Positions 5,521-12,756 of a stretch of DNA of 14,751 nt are shown piece after piece. A program made the position numbers and the translations under genes. The number at the start of each line of letters is the position of its first letter. Within the stretch, counting starts at the first letter, position 1. The DNA lies in assembly GCA_900541245.1 (NCBI GenBank), contig UQIS01000045.1, positions 1 through 14,751 on the forward strand, written 5' to 3'. Source of the DNA: an uncultured Collinsella sp. GTDB lineage: Bacteria > Actinomycetota > Coriobacteriia > Coriobacteriales > Coriobacteriaceae. Below the pieces are notes generated by a model. The model did not search any database and was not told the origin of the DNA. It worked only from the letters and a program-made list of their open reading frames with translations.

Positions 5521-7026
5521 ATGGCTTTGACCGACATCTCGCATCCCACCGACATTGCAATGCTCACCGATCTGTACGAGCTCACTATGGCCCAGGGCCT
5601 GTGGGAGAGCGGCAAGGCCAATGAGCAGGGTTGTTTTACCGCGTTTTACCGCGACCATCCCTTTGGCAGCGCCTATGCCGTCATGTGCGGCACCGCCGAA
5701 CTGCCCGAGCTGGTCGAGAACCTGCGCTTTACGCCCGAGGACATCGACTATCTCGCTTCGCTCCAGGCCCCTGCCGGCGGCGCGATGTTCAAGCCTGGAT
5801 TCCTCGACTACCTGCGCGATTTTCGTGCGCATGTAAACATCGACGCCGTGCCCGAGGGCGAGCTCGTCTTTCCGCGCGAGCCCATGGTGCGCGTCACCGG
5901 CCCCGCGCTGGAGTGCCAGCTGCTCGAGACGGCGCTGCTCAACATCGTCGGGTTCCAGACGCTTGTCGCCACCAAGACGGCGCGCGTGGTGCTCGCCGCC
6001 GACGGTCGCCCTGTGGCGGAGTTTGGCCTGCGCCGAGCCCAGGGTCCCGATGGCGGCCTGGCCGTCGCGCGCGCGAGCTACGTCGCCGGCTGCTCCTCTA
6101 CGTCCAATGTGCTCGCCGGCCGCCGCTACGGTATTCCCGTCTTTGGCACGCATGCGCACAGCTGGGTGATGAGCTTCGATTCCGAGCTCGAGGCCTTCCG
6201 TGCCTTTGCCAAATCGAGCCCCAAGAACTGCACGCTGCTCATCGACACCTATGACGTGCGCGAGGGCTGCGAGCATGCCATTACGGTTGCCAAGGAGATG
6301 GAAGCGGTGGGCGAGCGCTTGTCGGCCATTCGCATTGACTCCGGCGACCTCGCCAAGCTCTCCAAGTATGTTCGCGGCCGTTTTGATGCCGAGGGCCTGC
6401 CCTATGTGGGGATCTCGGTTTCTAACGATCTGGATGAGTACACGATTCAGTCGCTGCTCGACCAGGGCGCGCCCATCGACAGCTTTGGCGTGGGTACCAA
6501 GCTTGCGACCTGCTATGACCAGCCGGCGCTGGGCGGCGTGTACAAGCTTTCCGCCCGCCGTGCGAGCGAGGCAGATCCATGGACGCCGGTGGTCAAGCTC
6601 TCCGAGCAGCCCTACAAGCGCACGATCCCGGGTGTGCAACGCGTGCGCCGTTATTACGACGGCTTTGGCGGCCCGGTCTGCGACATGATCTACGACGAGG
6701 ACCATCTGGCGGGGGAGGGCGCCGCGCGCGGCAATACCCTCGTAGCCGTGAATGATGCCGCCCTGGTGACCGACGTGTCCGAACTTGAGTATCGCGAGCT
6801 GCTGGTGCCGATCGTGCGCGATGGCAGTGCGGTGGCTCCGCGTGAGAGCATCCAGGACGCGCGCGAGCGCTGTGCTTGGGCGCTCGATCATCTGGATGCG
6901 GCTTTCAAGCGCTTCCTGTACCCGCAGACCTATGTGGTGGGCATGGAGCAGGGCCTAGCTCAGGTGCGCGACGAGCTCGTGCGCAAGAACATGGCCGCGG
7001 CCTCGGCTTTCCCCTGGGCAAAATGA
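5521..7026 (+). CDS. pncB: Nicotinate phosphoribosyltransferase
   Basis: A 501-residue enzyme that joins nicotinate and phosphoribosyl pyrophosphate to nicotinate mononucleotide, coupled to ATP use, the first step of NAD salvage by the Preiss-Handler route. Family marks include MLTDLYELTMAQG at the N-terminus, GTHAHSWVMSF with His211 and His213 in the conserved histidine loop, LLIDTYDV, IRIDSGDLAKLS and SFGVGTKL, the phosphoribosyl and phosphate-binding segments. The length is in the range of the longer bacterial family members. I chose the ATG at 5521, with AAAGG upstream, because the family starts at this point; the longer open frame adds 19 residues with no resemblance. It stands 84 bases after the membrane-protein gene and 79 bases before proB, all on the plus strand, so the three could be cotranscribed. 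Confidence 0.96.
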   Translation: MALTDISHPTDIAMLTDLYELTMAQGLWESGKANEQGCFTAFYRDHPFGSAYAVMCGTAELPELVENLRFTPEDIDYLASLQAPAGGAMFKPGFLDYLRDFRAHVNIDAVPEGELVFPREPMVRVTGPALECQLLETALLNIVGFQTLVATKTARVVLAADGRPVAEFGLRRAQGPDGGLAVARASYVAGCSSTSNVLAGRRYGIPVFGTHAHSWVMSFDSELEAFRAFAKSSPKNCTLLIDTYDVREGCEHAITVAKEMEAVGERLSAIRIDSGDLAKLSKYVRGRFDAEGLPYVGISVSNDLDEYTIQSLLDQGAPIDSFGVGTKLATCYDQPALGGVYKLSARRASEADPWTPVVKLSEQPYKRTIPGVQRVRRYYDGFGGPVCDMIYDEDHLAGEGAARGNTLVAVNDAALVTDVSELEYRELLVPIVRDGSAVAPRESIQDARERCAWALDHLDAAFKRFLYPQTYVVGMEQGLAQVRDELVRKNMAAASAFPWAK

Positions 7027-7105
7027 TTCCTTGGGCGGTAGGGGCGAGTCACGCTCCCTTGGCCGCCAGCTCGGCCGTTCGCTGAACAGTTGATTGGTTT
7101 GACGT

Positions 7106-8233
7106 ATGACGACTTCTTATAAAACGATGGTGGTAAAGATCGGTTCGTCCACGGTGGTGGGCACCGATGGCAAGGTCAACCGCGCCTTTATCGGCGGACT
7201 TGCCGATCAAGCCGCAGCGCTGCGCAAGCTCGGCTGGCGTCTGGTCGTGGTGAGCTCAGGCGCTATTGCCTGTGGCTATCCCGTGTTGGGCTTCGACCGC
7301 AAGCCGGTCGGCGACCTTCCGAGCCTGCAGGCCTGCGCCTCGGCTGGTCAGTGCATCATCTCGTCGGCCTACGACGAGGAGTTCCATGCGCGCGACCTAC
7401 TCACCTCGCTCGTGCTGCTCACGCGCCACGATACGGCCCGCCGCACGTCCTACCTGCACGCGCGCGACGCCCTGCTGCGCCTCGTGGAGCTTGGCGTGGT
7501 GCCGGTCGTCAACGAGAACGATACCGTTACCGTCGATGAGATCAAGTTCGGCGACAACGACACACTGGCGGCGCTTGTGAGCTGCCTGGTTTCTGCCGAT
7601 CTGTGCGTGACGCTCTCGGACATCGATGGCCTCTATACTGCCAATCCGCATGAGGACCCCACGGCCGAGTTCGTTCCGGTCGTGCATAAGATCGATGCCA
7701 AGATTATTGCCTCGGCGGGCGATTCTTCCACATCGGTGGGCACGGGCGGCATGATTACCAAGATTCGCGCGAGCCGCATCCTGATGACGGCGGGCATTCA
7801 GAGCGTGATTTGCTCGGGCGAGGAGCCCGATGCGCTCGTGCGCCTCGCCCGCGGCGAGAGCGTGGGTACGCTGTTCGATCCGCCGGCGGAGCGTCTGGAC
7901 ATCGCACCCCGCAAGCTGTGGATCGCACTGGGCGACAAGGCGCATGGCTCGGTGACGGTCGATGATGGTGCTGCGAAGGCGCTGGTCAGCCGTGGCTCTT
8001 CCCTGCTTGCGGTGGGTATTCGCGAGGTCGATGGCCAGTTTGCCGAGGGCGATGTGCTCGACGTGTGCGACCCGAGCGGTATGGTTGTCGCCCGCGGTAT
8101 CGCCGAGGCCGATTCGGACGTGCTGGAACTTGCTGCCGGTCGCCGCCAGGACCAGATCGCCAGCAACCGCCTGCTGGCAGACCTGGCAGAGAAGCCGGCG
8201 ATACACAGGGATAACTTGATCGTATTTGCATAA
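7106..8233 (+). CDS. proB: Glutamate 5-kinase
   Basis: A 375-residue enzyme that phosphorylates glutamate to gamma-glutamyl phosphate, the committed step of proline synthesis. The amino acid kinase domain (about 1-255) starts with MVVKIGSSTV (Lys11) and contains VVVSSGAI, the substrate motif NENDTV (from Asn136), FGDNDTLAALV and GTGGMITKI. The C-terminal part (about 270-350) is a PUA domain, as in full-length bacterial ProB. In this family proline often feeds back on the kinase domain; that is family knowledge, not visible here. The ATG at 7106 has a weak Shine-Dalgarno but matches the family start. A very strong terminator begins at the stop codon, cutting it off from proA, its usual partner, which lies 1.6 kb further on beyond an opposite-strand gene. 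Confidence 0.97.
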   Translation: MTTSYKTMVVKIGSSTVVGTDGKVNRAFIGGLADQAAALRKLGWRLVVVSSGAIACGYPVLGFDRKPVGDLPSLQACASAGQCIISSAYDEEFHARDLLTSLVLLTRHDTARRTSYLHARDALLRLVELGVVPVVNENDTVTVDEIKFGDNDTLAALVSCLVSADLCVTLSDIDGLYTANPHEDPTAEFVPVVHKIDAKIIASAGDSSTSVGTGGMITKIRASRILMTAGIQSVICSGEEPDALVRLARGESVGTLFDPPAERLDIAPRKLWIALGDKAHGSVTVDDGAAKALVSRGSSLLAVGIREVDGQFAEGDVLDVCDPSGMVVARGIAEADSDVLELAAGRRQDQIASNRLLADLAEKPAIHRDNLIVFA

Positions 8234-8277
8234 AGAAAGACAGCGCTGCGGATCGTTTCCCGCAGCGCTGTCTTTCT
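8234..8277. terminator. Strong bidirectional terminator after proB
   Basis: A perfect 18-bp inverted repeat (8234-8251 and 8260-8277) with an 8-base loop starts one base after the proB stop codon. Its outer arms are A/T-rich on both sides, so it can also end minus-strand transcripts of the convergent peptidase gene. Confidence 0.88.
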
Positions 8278-8278
8278 C

Positions 8279-8332
8279 GTGCCGGCACCTGGGGACGTTT
8301 CTTTTGTGCCGGCAGGTGGGGGACACTCCTTT
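8279..8332. repeat. Two tandem 27-nt repeats with palindromic core
   Basis: Two head-to-tail units of exactly 27 bases, 8279-8305 and 8306-8332. Each begins GTGCCGGCA, which contains the 8-bp palindrome TGCCGGCA, followed two bases later by TGGGG, and each ends in a pyrimidine-rich stretch. The middle parts differ. The pair fills the gap between the proB terminator and the stop codon of the convergent peptidase gene. Confidence 0.75.
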
Positions 8333-8333
8333 G

Positions 8334-9752
8334 CTAGAAGATTCGGCGCAGGTCTCCGCGGTTGAGGGCCTCGTCGAAGAGGTGCTTGAATACCACGCTG
8401 CCGTGCAGGCCGTCGTGCTCGAACTCGTTGGTCACCCAGGCATGCGATTTGCCCACGCGGCTGAGCGTATCAAGCTGCAGGCCCGAATCCACGTACATGT
8501 CGTCGAAATACACCGCGGCCTGCAGGGGCACCTCGTTGCACGCCAGTCGCTGCGGGTCGTAGATCTTGTCCCAGCTGGTGTCTTCCATCAGCAGGTCCAT
8601 GGCGGGCTTGAAGGGCTTGAGCTCGGGCATCTGCTCGAACATCCACGGGAACATGGCCTCGCCGGTAAACATGAGCGGGCGCGCGAGTGTGTCGAACTCG
8701 GCACGATGGGCTTTCTCCTCTGCTGCGGCCCAGCGAATGGGCATGGTGTCGCCGTCGGCGTAGATAAACTCCTGCAGTGTCCAGTACAGCGGGTTCGTGC
8801 GTGTGTTGGTGCGCTCGAAGGCGCGCATCAAAAAGCTGTCGGATACCGAGGAGCCGCAGCTCAGCGTACCGTCGCCAGTAACAAAAGCGTGATCGATAGT
8901 CCAATGCATGCGCTCAAAGCTCGGCTTCATGCCAAAGTCGCTGCCCATGAGCTGTAGGCGCTCGACCGTCATCGGCGAGCCGTCGGGCAGCACGGGCTTC
9001 TGAGCCTCGAGCGCATCGGCCAGGGCTGCCACGCGCTCGACGTCAGCGGGATAGCGGTCATAATACTGCTGCGTCTTGGCGGCCATGCGCGGGAAGGTGT
9101 GCGCGTAGACCTCGCTTGCGCTCGCCGGTACGTGGGGGATGCCGCCGCAGGTAAAGCTCGCCGCCACGCCCTCGGGGAAGAGCGACAGGTAGCTCAGCGT
9201 CAAAAAACCGCCGTAGCTTTGGCCGAGCGTGACCCACGGCTTGCCGCCAAAGCCCACTAGGCGCAGGTACTCAAAATCGCGCACGATGGAGCTGGCGAGG
9301 TGGCGCTTGAGGAAGTCCGCCTGCGAGCGTGCTGTATCGGCGCCGGCGGCCGTTGCGCGATCACCCAGTGCCTTGATCGTGCGTCCGTCCACGCAGCTAC
9401 TGCGTCCGGTGCCGCGCTGGTCGGGAAGGACCACGCGGAAGTGCTTGACGGCCTCCTCGATCCAGCCGTCGCTTGTGGGCGACAGCGGACGTGGGCTCTC
9501 GCCGCCGGGGCCGCCCTGCAAAAACAGGAGCAGCGGCAGATCGTCGTTGATGCGGTCGGGCGCGCAAACCACGCGGTAGAAGAGCTTGATGCTCTCGGGC
9601 GCGCCGGCGATGGGTGCCGGCATAGCGCCGCGGCGCATGGTACTGCCGACGGCCAGGAGCATCGGCTCCAGGCCGCGCCAGTCAAGGGGGACGTCGATGC
9701 TGTGGTCCTCGACGTAAAGGCCGGGGACGTGGTACGAAGTGATGAGGGCCAT
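8334..9752 (-). CDS. Alpha/beta-hydrolase, S33 peptidase (proline iminopeptidase-like)
   Basis: A 472-residue alpha/beta-hydrolase of the S33 type. Residues around LQGGPGGESPRP form the oxyanion-hole motif of prolyl aminopeptidases, DQRGTGRSS is the conserved segment after the next strand, and GQSYGGF carries the nucleophile Ser179. The catalytic Asp is probably in the YFDDMYVDSG segment and the His is His446 or His450 in EHDGLHG. Relatives release N-terminal proline from peptides, but this large subgroup also includes other aminopeptidases. No signal peptide is evident. I chose the ATG at 9752, with GGAAG upstream; the open frame runs 27 codons further without family resemblance. A TAGAAT box (minus strand, 9796-9791) could be its -10, with no convincing -35. 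It is convergent with proB and divergent from proA, so a link to proline supply is plausible but inferred. Confidence 0.88.
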   Translation of the reverse strand: MALITSYHVPGLYVEDHSIDVPLDWRGLEPMLLAVGSTMRRGAMPAPIAGAPESIKLFYRVVCAPDRINDDLPLLLFLQGGPGGESPRPLSPTSDGWIEEAVKHFRVVLPDQRGTGRSSCVDGRTIKALGDRATAAGADTARSQADFLKRHLASSIVRDFEYLRLVGFGGKPWVTLGQSYGGFLTLSYLSLFPEGVAASFTCGGIPHVPASASEVYAHTFPRMAAKTQQYYDRYPADVERVAALADALEAQKPVLPDGSPMTVERLQLMGSDFGMKPSFERMHWTIDHAFVTGDGTLSCGSSVSDSFLMRAFERTNTRTNPLYWTLQEFIYADGDTMPIRWAAAEEKAHRAEFDTLARPLMFTGEAMFPWMFEQMPELKPFKPAMDLLMEDTSWDKIYDPQRLACNEVPLQAAVYFDDMYVDSGLQLDTLSRVGKSHAWVTNEFEHDGLHGSVVFKHLFDEALNRGDLRRIF

Positions 9753-9864
9753 GTGAGTCTTCCGTTCGTTGCGGTGTTTCGGGTTGACCAATTCTACCGC
9801 CGCGGGCGAGGCCATGCGCAAATCGGCTACCATGGTTGCAAACTTCTAGGAGAAAGGGCCGCCC

Positions 9865-11151
9865 ATGTCGGTCGATATAGCCACGTATGTCCACGATCTT
9901 GCCGTTGCCGCCAAGGCAGCGTCGGCCTCGCTTGCCACGGCGAGCGATGAGCAGCGCCAGGAGGCCGTGCGCGCCATGGCCGCAGCACTGCGCAACGGTG
10001 TCGACTCCATCGTCGCCGCCAACGAGCTCGATATGTCCGCCGCGCGCGATGCGGGCACTTCGGCCGGTCTGCTCGACCGTCTGCTGCTGACGCCTGAGCG
10101 CGTCGAGGGCATGGCCGCCGGTTTGGAGAAGCTCGCCGAGCTGCCCGATCCTGTCGGCCGCGTGCTCGACCACCGCGTGCTTGCGAGCGGTGTGGACCTG
10201 ACCCGCGTGAGCGTGCCGTTGGGCCTGGTCGCCATGGTCTACGAGGCGCGCCCCAACGTGACGGCCGACGCCGCAGGCATCTGCATCCGTACCGGCAACG
10301 CCTGCATTCTACGCGGCGGCTCGCTGGCCTATCACTCGTGTGCCATGATTTCTGAGCTGCTGGCCGATGCGCTCGAGGCCAAGGGCTTCCCGCGCGAGGC
10401 CGTGTCGATGATCGAGTCCACCGACCGCGAGGCCACCGGCGAGCTCATGAAGCTCCGCAGTATTGTCGACGTACTCATTCCGCGCGGAGGTGCAGGCCTG
10501 ATCCAGCGCTGCGTGCGCGAGTCGCTTGTGCCGGTGATCGAGACGGGCACGGGCAACTGCCACATCTACGTGCATGAATCCGCCGACTTTGATAAGGCGC
10601 TCAACATTATCGTTAATGCCAAGACCCAGCGCGTAGGCGTGTGCAATGCCGCCGAGTCGCTGCTGGTCGACCGTGCTGTGGCCGATGCGTTTTTGCCCGC
10701 GGTCGTGACCGTGCTGCATGACCACGGCGTGCTGATTCACGGCGACGAGGCCACGTGCGCCGCGTGCGCCGACGCCGGCTTTGTGGAGGGCGATGACTAC
10801 GTCGCCGCGACTGAGGAGGACTGGGGTCGCGAGTACCTGGCGCTCGAGATGAGCGTGAAGGTCGTGGCAAACGAGGACGAGGCCATCGCACACATCAACC
10901 GCTACGGCACGATGCACTCCGAGGCCATCGTTGCCGAGGACACGGATGCTTGCGAGCGCTTCCTGGATGCGGTCGATGCCTCGGCTGTGTACGCCAACGC
11001 CAGCACGCGCTTCACCGACGGCGGCGAGTTTGGCCTGGGCGCCGAGATCGGCATCTCGACCCAAAAGCTCCACGCCCGTGGCCCCTTTGCCGCCGAGGCC
11101 CTCACCACCTACAAATACAAGCTCCGCGGCACCGGCCAGGTCCGCCCCTAA
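9865..11151 (+). CDS. proA: Glutamate-5-semialdehyde dehydrogenase (gamma-glutamyl phosphate reductase)
   Basis: A 428-residue NADPH-dependent enzyme of the aldehyde dehydrogenase superfamily that reduces gamma-glutamyl phosphate to glutamate-5-semialdehyde, the second step of proline synthesis. Visible family marks are VPLGLVAMVYEARPNVT, the nucleotide-binding segment LRGGSLAYHS, IPRGGAGLI, the catalytic ETGTGNCHIYV with Cys232, KTQRVGVCNAAESLLVD, and the conserved C-terminal LHARGPFAAEALTTYKY. The length matches bacterial ProA (about 415-430). The ATG at 9865 follows AGGAGAAAGG, a good ribosome site. It acts on the ProB product but is not in its operon; the 112-base gap to the divergent peptidase gene must hold its promoter. 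A stem-loop terminator follows 13 bases after the stop. Confidence 0.97.
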   Translation: MSVDIATYVHDLAVAAKAASASLATASDEQRQEAVRAMAAALRNGVDSIVAANELDMSAARDAGTSAGLLDRLLLTPERVEGMAAGLEKLAELPDPVGRVLDHRVLASGVDLTRVSVPLGLVAMVYEARPNVTADAAGICIRTGNACILRGGSLAYHSCAMISELLADALEAKGFPREAVSMIESTDREATGELMKLRSIVDVLIPRGGAGLIQRCVRESLVPVIETGTGNCHIYVHESADFDKALNIIVNAKTQRVGVCNAAESLLVDRAVADAFLPAVVTVLHDHGVLIHGDEATCAACADAGFVEGDDYVAATEEDWGREYLALEMSVKVVANEDEAIAHINRYGTMHSEAIVAEDTDACERFLDAVDASAVYANASTRFTDGGEFGLGAEIGISTQKLHARGPFAAEALTTYKYKLRGTGQVRP

Positions 11152-11164
11152 CGCCCGCGCAAGA

Positions 11165-11205
11165 AAAACCACCACAAAGGTGCCTTTCTCCTTTGTGGTG
11201 GTTTT
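11165..11205. terminator. Stem-loop terminator, copy 2 of the repeated element
   Basis: Same perfect 16-bp stem as at 429-469 (arms 11165-11180 and 11190-11205) with a 9-base loop. It lies between the ends of two convergent genes, proA and the HD-domain gene, and its AAAA and TTTT ends suit termination in both directions. Confidence 0.88.
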
Positions 11206-11220
11206 AGGTGGCGTGGGCGG

Positions 11221-11820
11221 TTAGGCCTGGAAGGTATCGCGGTCGGGGGCGAAGGACTGCATGGCCGCGATGGTGCGGTCAAAGAGTTCGGGTAGCTCCC
11301 AACCCAGCATCTCGGCGCCCTGCGTAATCACGTCGCGCGAGCAGCCGGCGGCAAAGCGTTTGTCCTTGAACTTCTTCTTGAGCGACTTGGTCGTAAAGTC
11401 CATAACGCTCTTGCTCGGGCGCATGATGACGGCAGCGCCGATCAGGCCGGTGAGCTCATCGCAGGCAAACAGGATCTTTTCCATCTGCAGCTCGGGCTTG
11501 GGTAGTGAGGTGTTGAAGTCCGACGTGTGCGTCTGGATGGCGCGAATGAGCTCGGGAGACGCACCTTCGCCCTCAAGAATCTCGGCAGCATAGATGGTGT
11601 GGTTAATGGGGTCGTCCTCATGCTCCTCCCAATCCAGGTCGTGCAGCAGACCGACGATGCCCCAAAACTCCTCGTTCTCGGGGTCGAACTCGCGCGCAAA
11701 GTAGCGCATAGTGCCCTCGACCGTCTCGCCATGGGTGATATGGAACGGGTCCTTGTTGTGCTCATTGAGCAGTTCGAACGCGCGGTCGCGGGTGATTCCA
11801 GCGGTAAGCGGCTCTGCCAT
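11221..11820 (-). CDS. HD-domain protein (predicted metal-dependent hydrolase)
   Basis: A 199-residue HD-superfamily protein. The metal-binding residues are visible in order: His30 in HITHGETVEG, the His60-Asp61 pair in GLLHDLDWEE, His98 in IQTHTSDF and Asp121 in ACDELTGLI. This spacing fits single-domain HD hydrolases (COG2316-like), many of which are phosphohydrolases, but the substrate is not readable from sequence. The C-terminal 60 residues are Lys-rich and helical in appearance (KSLKKKFKDKRFAAG). It begins at the ATG at 11820 with AAGGAG six bases upstream. Only 54 bases separate it from the terminator of the upstream CarD-like gene, so its promoter must lie there if that terminator is efficient. 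It is convergent with proA. Confidence 0.85.
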   Translation of the reverse strand: MAEPLTAGITRDRAFELLNEHNKDPFHITHGETVEGTMRYFAREFDPENEEFWGIVGLLHDLDWEEHEDDPINHTIYAAEILEGEGASPELIRAIQTHTSDFNTSLPKPELQMEKILFACDELTGLIGAAVIMRPSKSVMDFTTKSLKKKFKDKRFAAGCSRDVITQGAEMLGWELPELFDRTIAAMQSFAPDRDTFQA

Positions 11821-11874
11821 AAGAGACTCCTTGTGCTCGTGGGTATCGATAAGAATGAATACTACTAGAACAAG

Positions 11875-11915
11875 AAAACCACCACAAAGGTGCCTGTTCC
11901 CTTTGTGGTGGTTTT
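11875..11915. terminator. Stem-loop terminator, copy 3 of the repeated element
   Basis: Third copy of the same 16-bp stem (arms 11875-11890 and 11900-11915) with a 9-base loop starting TGCCT like copy 2. It lies 14 bases past the end of the minus-strand CarD-like gene and probably terminates it, before the HD-domain gene on the same strand. Confidence 0.87.
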
Positions 11916-11928
11916 TGGCGCGGATGGG

Positions 11929-12414
11929 TTAGTTGAGGGCGGCTTGGGCTAGGCGGGCTTCGGCGGCCTCCTCGGTGACGCCAAGGGCCACGGCGAACTC
12001 CTCGATGGAGCGGCGTTTGGCCTCCTTGAGTACGCGCATGTAGTAGGAGCTGGGTTTTTTATCAGCTTCCTCGGCCTGGCGAATGCGGTGCATCATGGTC
12101 TTTGCCACGCGGACCGTCTCGGGCGCGCCCAGCTTGAGCTGCTGCTTAAAGTGTGTCTCCTCAAGCGAGCTGTTGCGCTCGGTAAAGGTGTCGCACTCCA
12201 GCTCGTCATAGTGGCTCAGCAGGTGCTCGGCATCTTGCTGCGAGATGGCGGCGTGCAGACGGTCGGCCTGCGCCACGGGGTACATGAGGATCGTCTGCGC
12301 ATGTCCCTGCTTGGTCTCGAGCAGCAGCATGGGCTGCGGTGTGTCGTCCCTAAAACCGACGACGGTGCAGACTCCCTGGCCCGGATGAATGACGTGTTGA
12401 CCGATTGAGAACAT
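11929..12414 (-). CDS. CarD-family (CarD_CdnL_TRCF) transcriptional regulator
   Basis: A 161-residue protein with an N-terminal RNA-polymerase-interaction domain: MFSIGQHVIHPGQGVCTVVGF followed by further strands (about residues 1-60) is the standard opening of CarD/CdnL proteins. The rest is helical, with a basic patch in YYMRVLKEAKRRSIEEFAVALG (from about 125), as in CarD C-terminal DNA-contacting domains. Family members bind the RNA polymerase beta subunit and stabilise open promoter complexes, notably at rRNA promoters. A tryptophan used by mycobacterial CarD to wedge the DNA bubble is not present; the protein has no Trp at all, so the mechanism may differ. The start at ATG 12414 has a strong GGAGG four bases upstream. 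It is divergent from argS across a low-GC spacer and ends at a stem-loop. TATAAG (minus strand, 12431-12426) may be too close to the start to be its -10. Confidence 0.9.
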   Translation of the reverse strand: MFSIGQHVIHPGQGVCTVVGFRDDTPQPMLLLETKQGHAQTILMYPVAQADRLHAAISQQDAEHLLSHYDELECDTFTERNSSLEETHFKQQLKLGAPETVRVAKTMMHRIRQAEEADKKPSSYYMRVLKEAKRRSIEEFAVALGVTEEAAEARLAQAALN

Positions 12415-12756
12415 GCTACCTCCAACTTATACGAATTTACGTATGTCTAGAATAACACGCTGACGTGCGCAAACCCGTACTTTATGCAGGAAAAGCACAC
12501 AACTCTGATAGGTAAGAGTATTCGATAACAGACGCAGCTCATTCACACCTTTATGCATTTTCAACGCCTGCATAATCTGCAGGCAGACCGGCATCTTTGA
12601 GTGACTCCATACAAGCTGTAGTCATTTTTGTGCATATGCAATATCTATTAGCTTTACCCTGCGACAGTGCCCGTCGCTTGTGATAGAGTGCTACAAACTC
12701 TGGCTTTTGCCCTACGAGTGACCAAGAGCTCGGGGGCTTTAACACAAGGAGGATCT
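12415..12756. other. Low-GC divergent intergenic region with TATGCA motifs
   Basis: This 342-base gap separates divergent carD-like and argS genes and is clearly more AT-rich than its flanks. I see no gene. TTATGCA occurs at 12482-12488 and 12551-12557, its complement TGCATAA at 12569-12575, and the palindrome TGCATATGCA at 12631-12640. GCCTGCA (12566-12572) can pair with TGCAGGC (12578-12584), overlapping the arm that pairs with 12551-12557, so the two hairpins exclude each other. Nearer argS, TGTGATAGA (12680-12688) resembles a weak extended -10, and AGAGT/ACTCT forms a small hairpin. The stretch probably holds the promoters of both genes. Confidence 0.5.

Noticed and set aside
4852..6891. 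679-codon open frame on the minus strand
   Set aside because: It is antisense to the tRNA, the membrane-protein gene and pncB. Its translation is low-complexity His/Gly/Ala/Arg-rich with no family motif, as expected from the mirror frame of GC-rich genes.
12551..12745. 64-codon minus-strand open frame in the carD-argS gap
   Set aside because: No ribosome site, no ATG at the long start and no recognisable sequence; part of it arises from inverted repeats.
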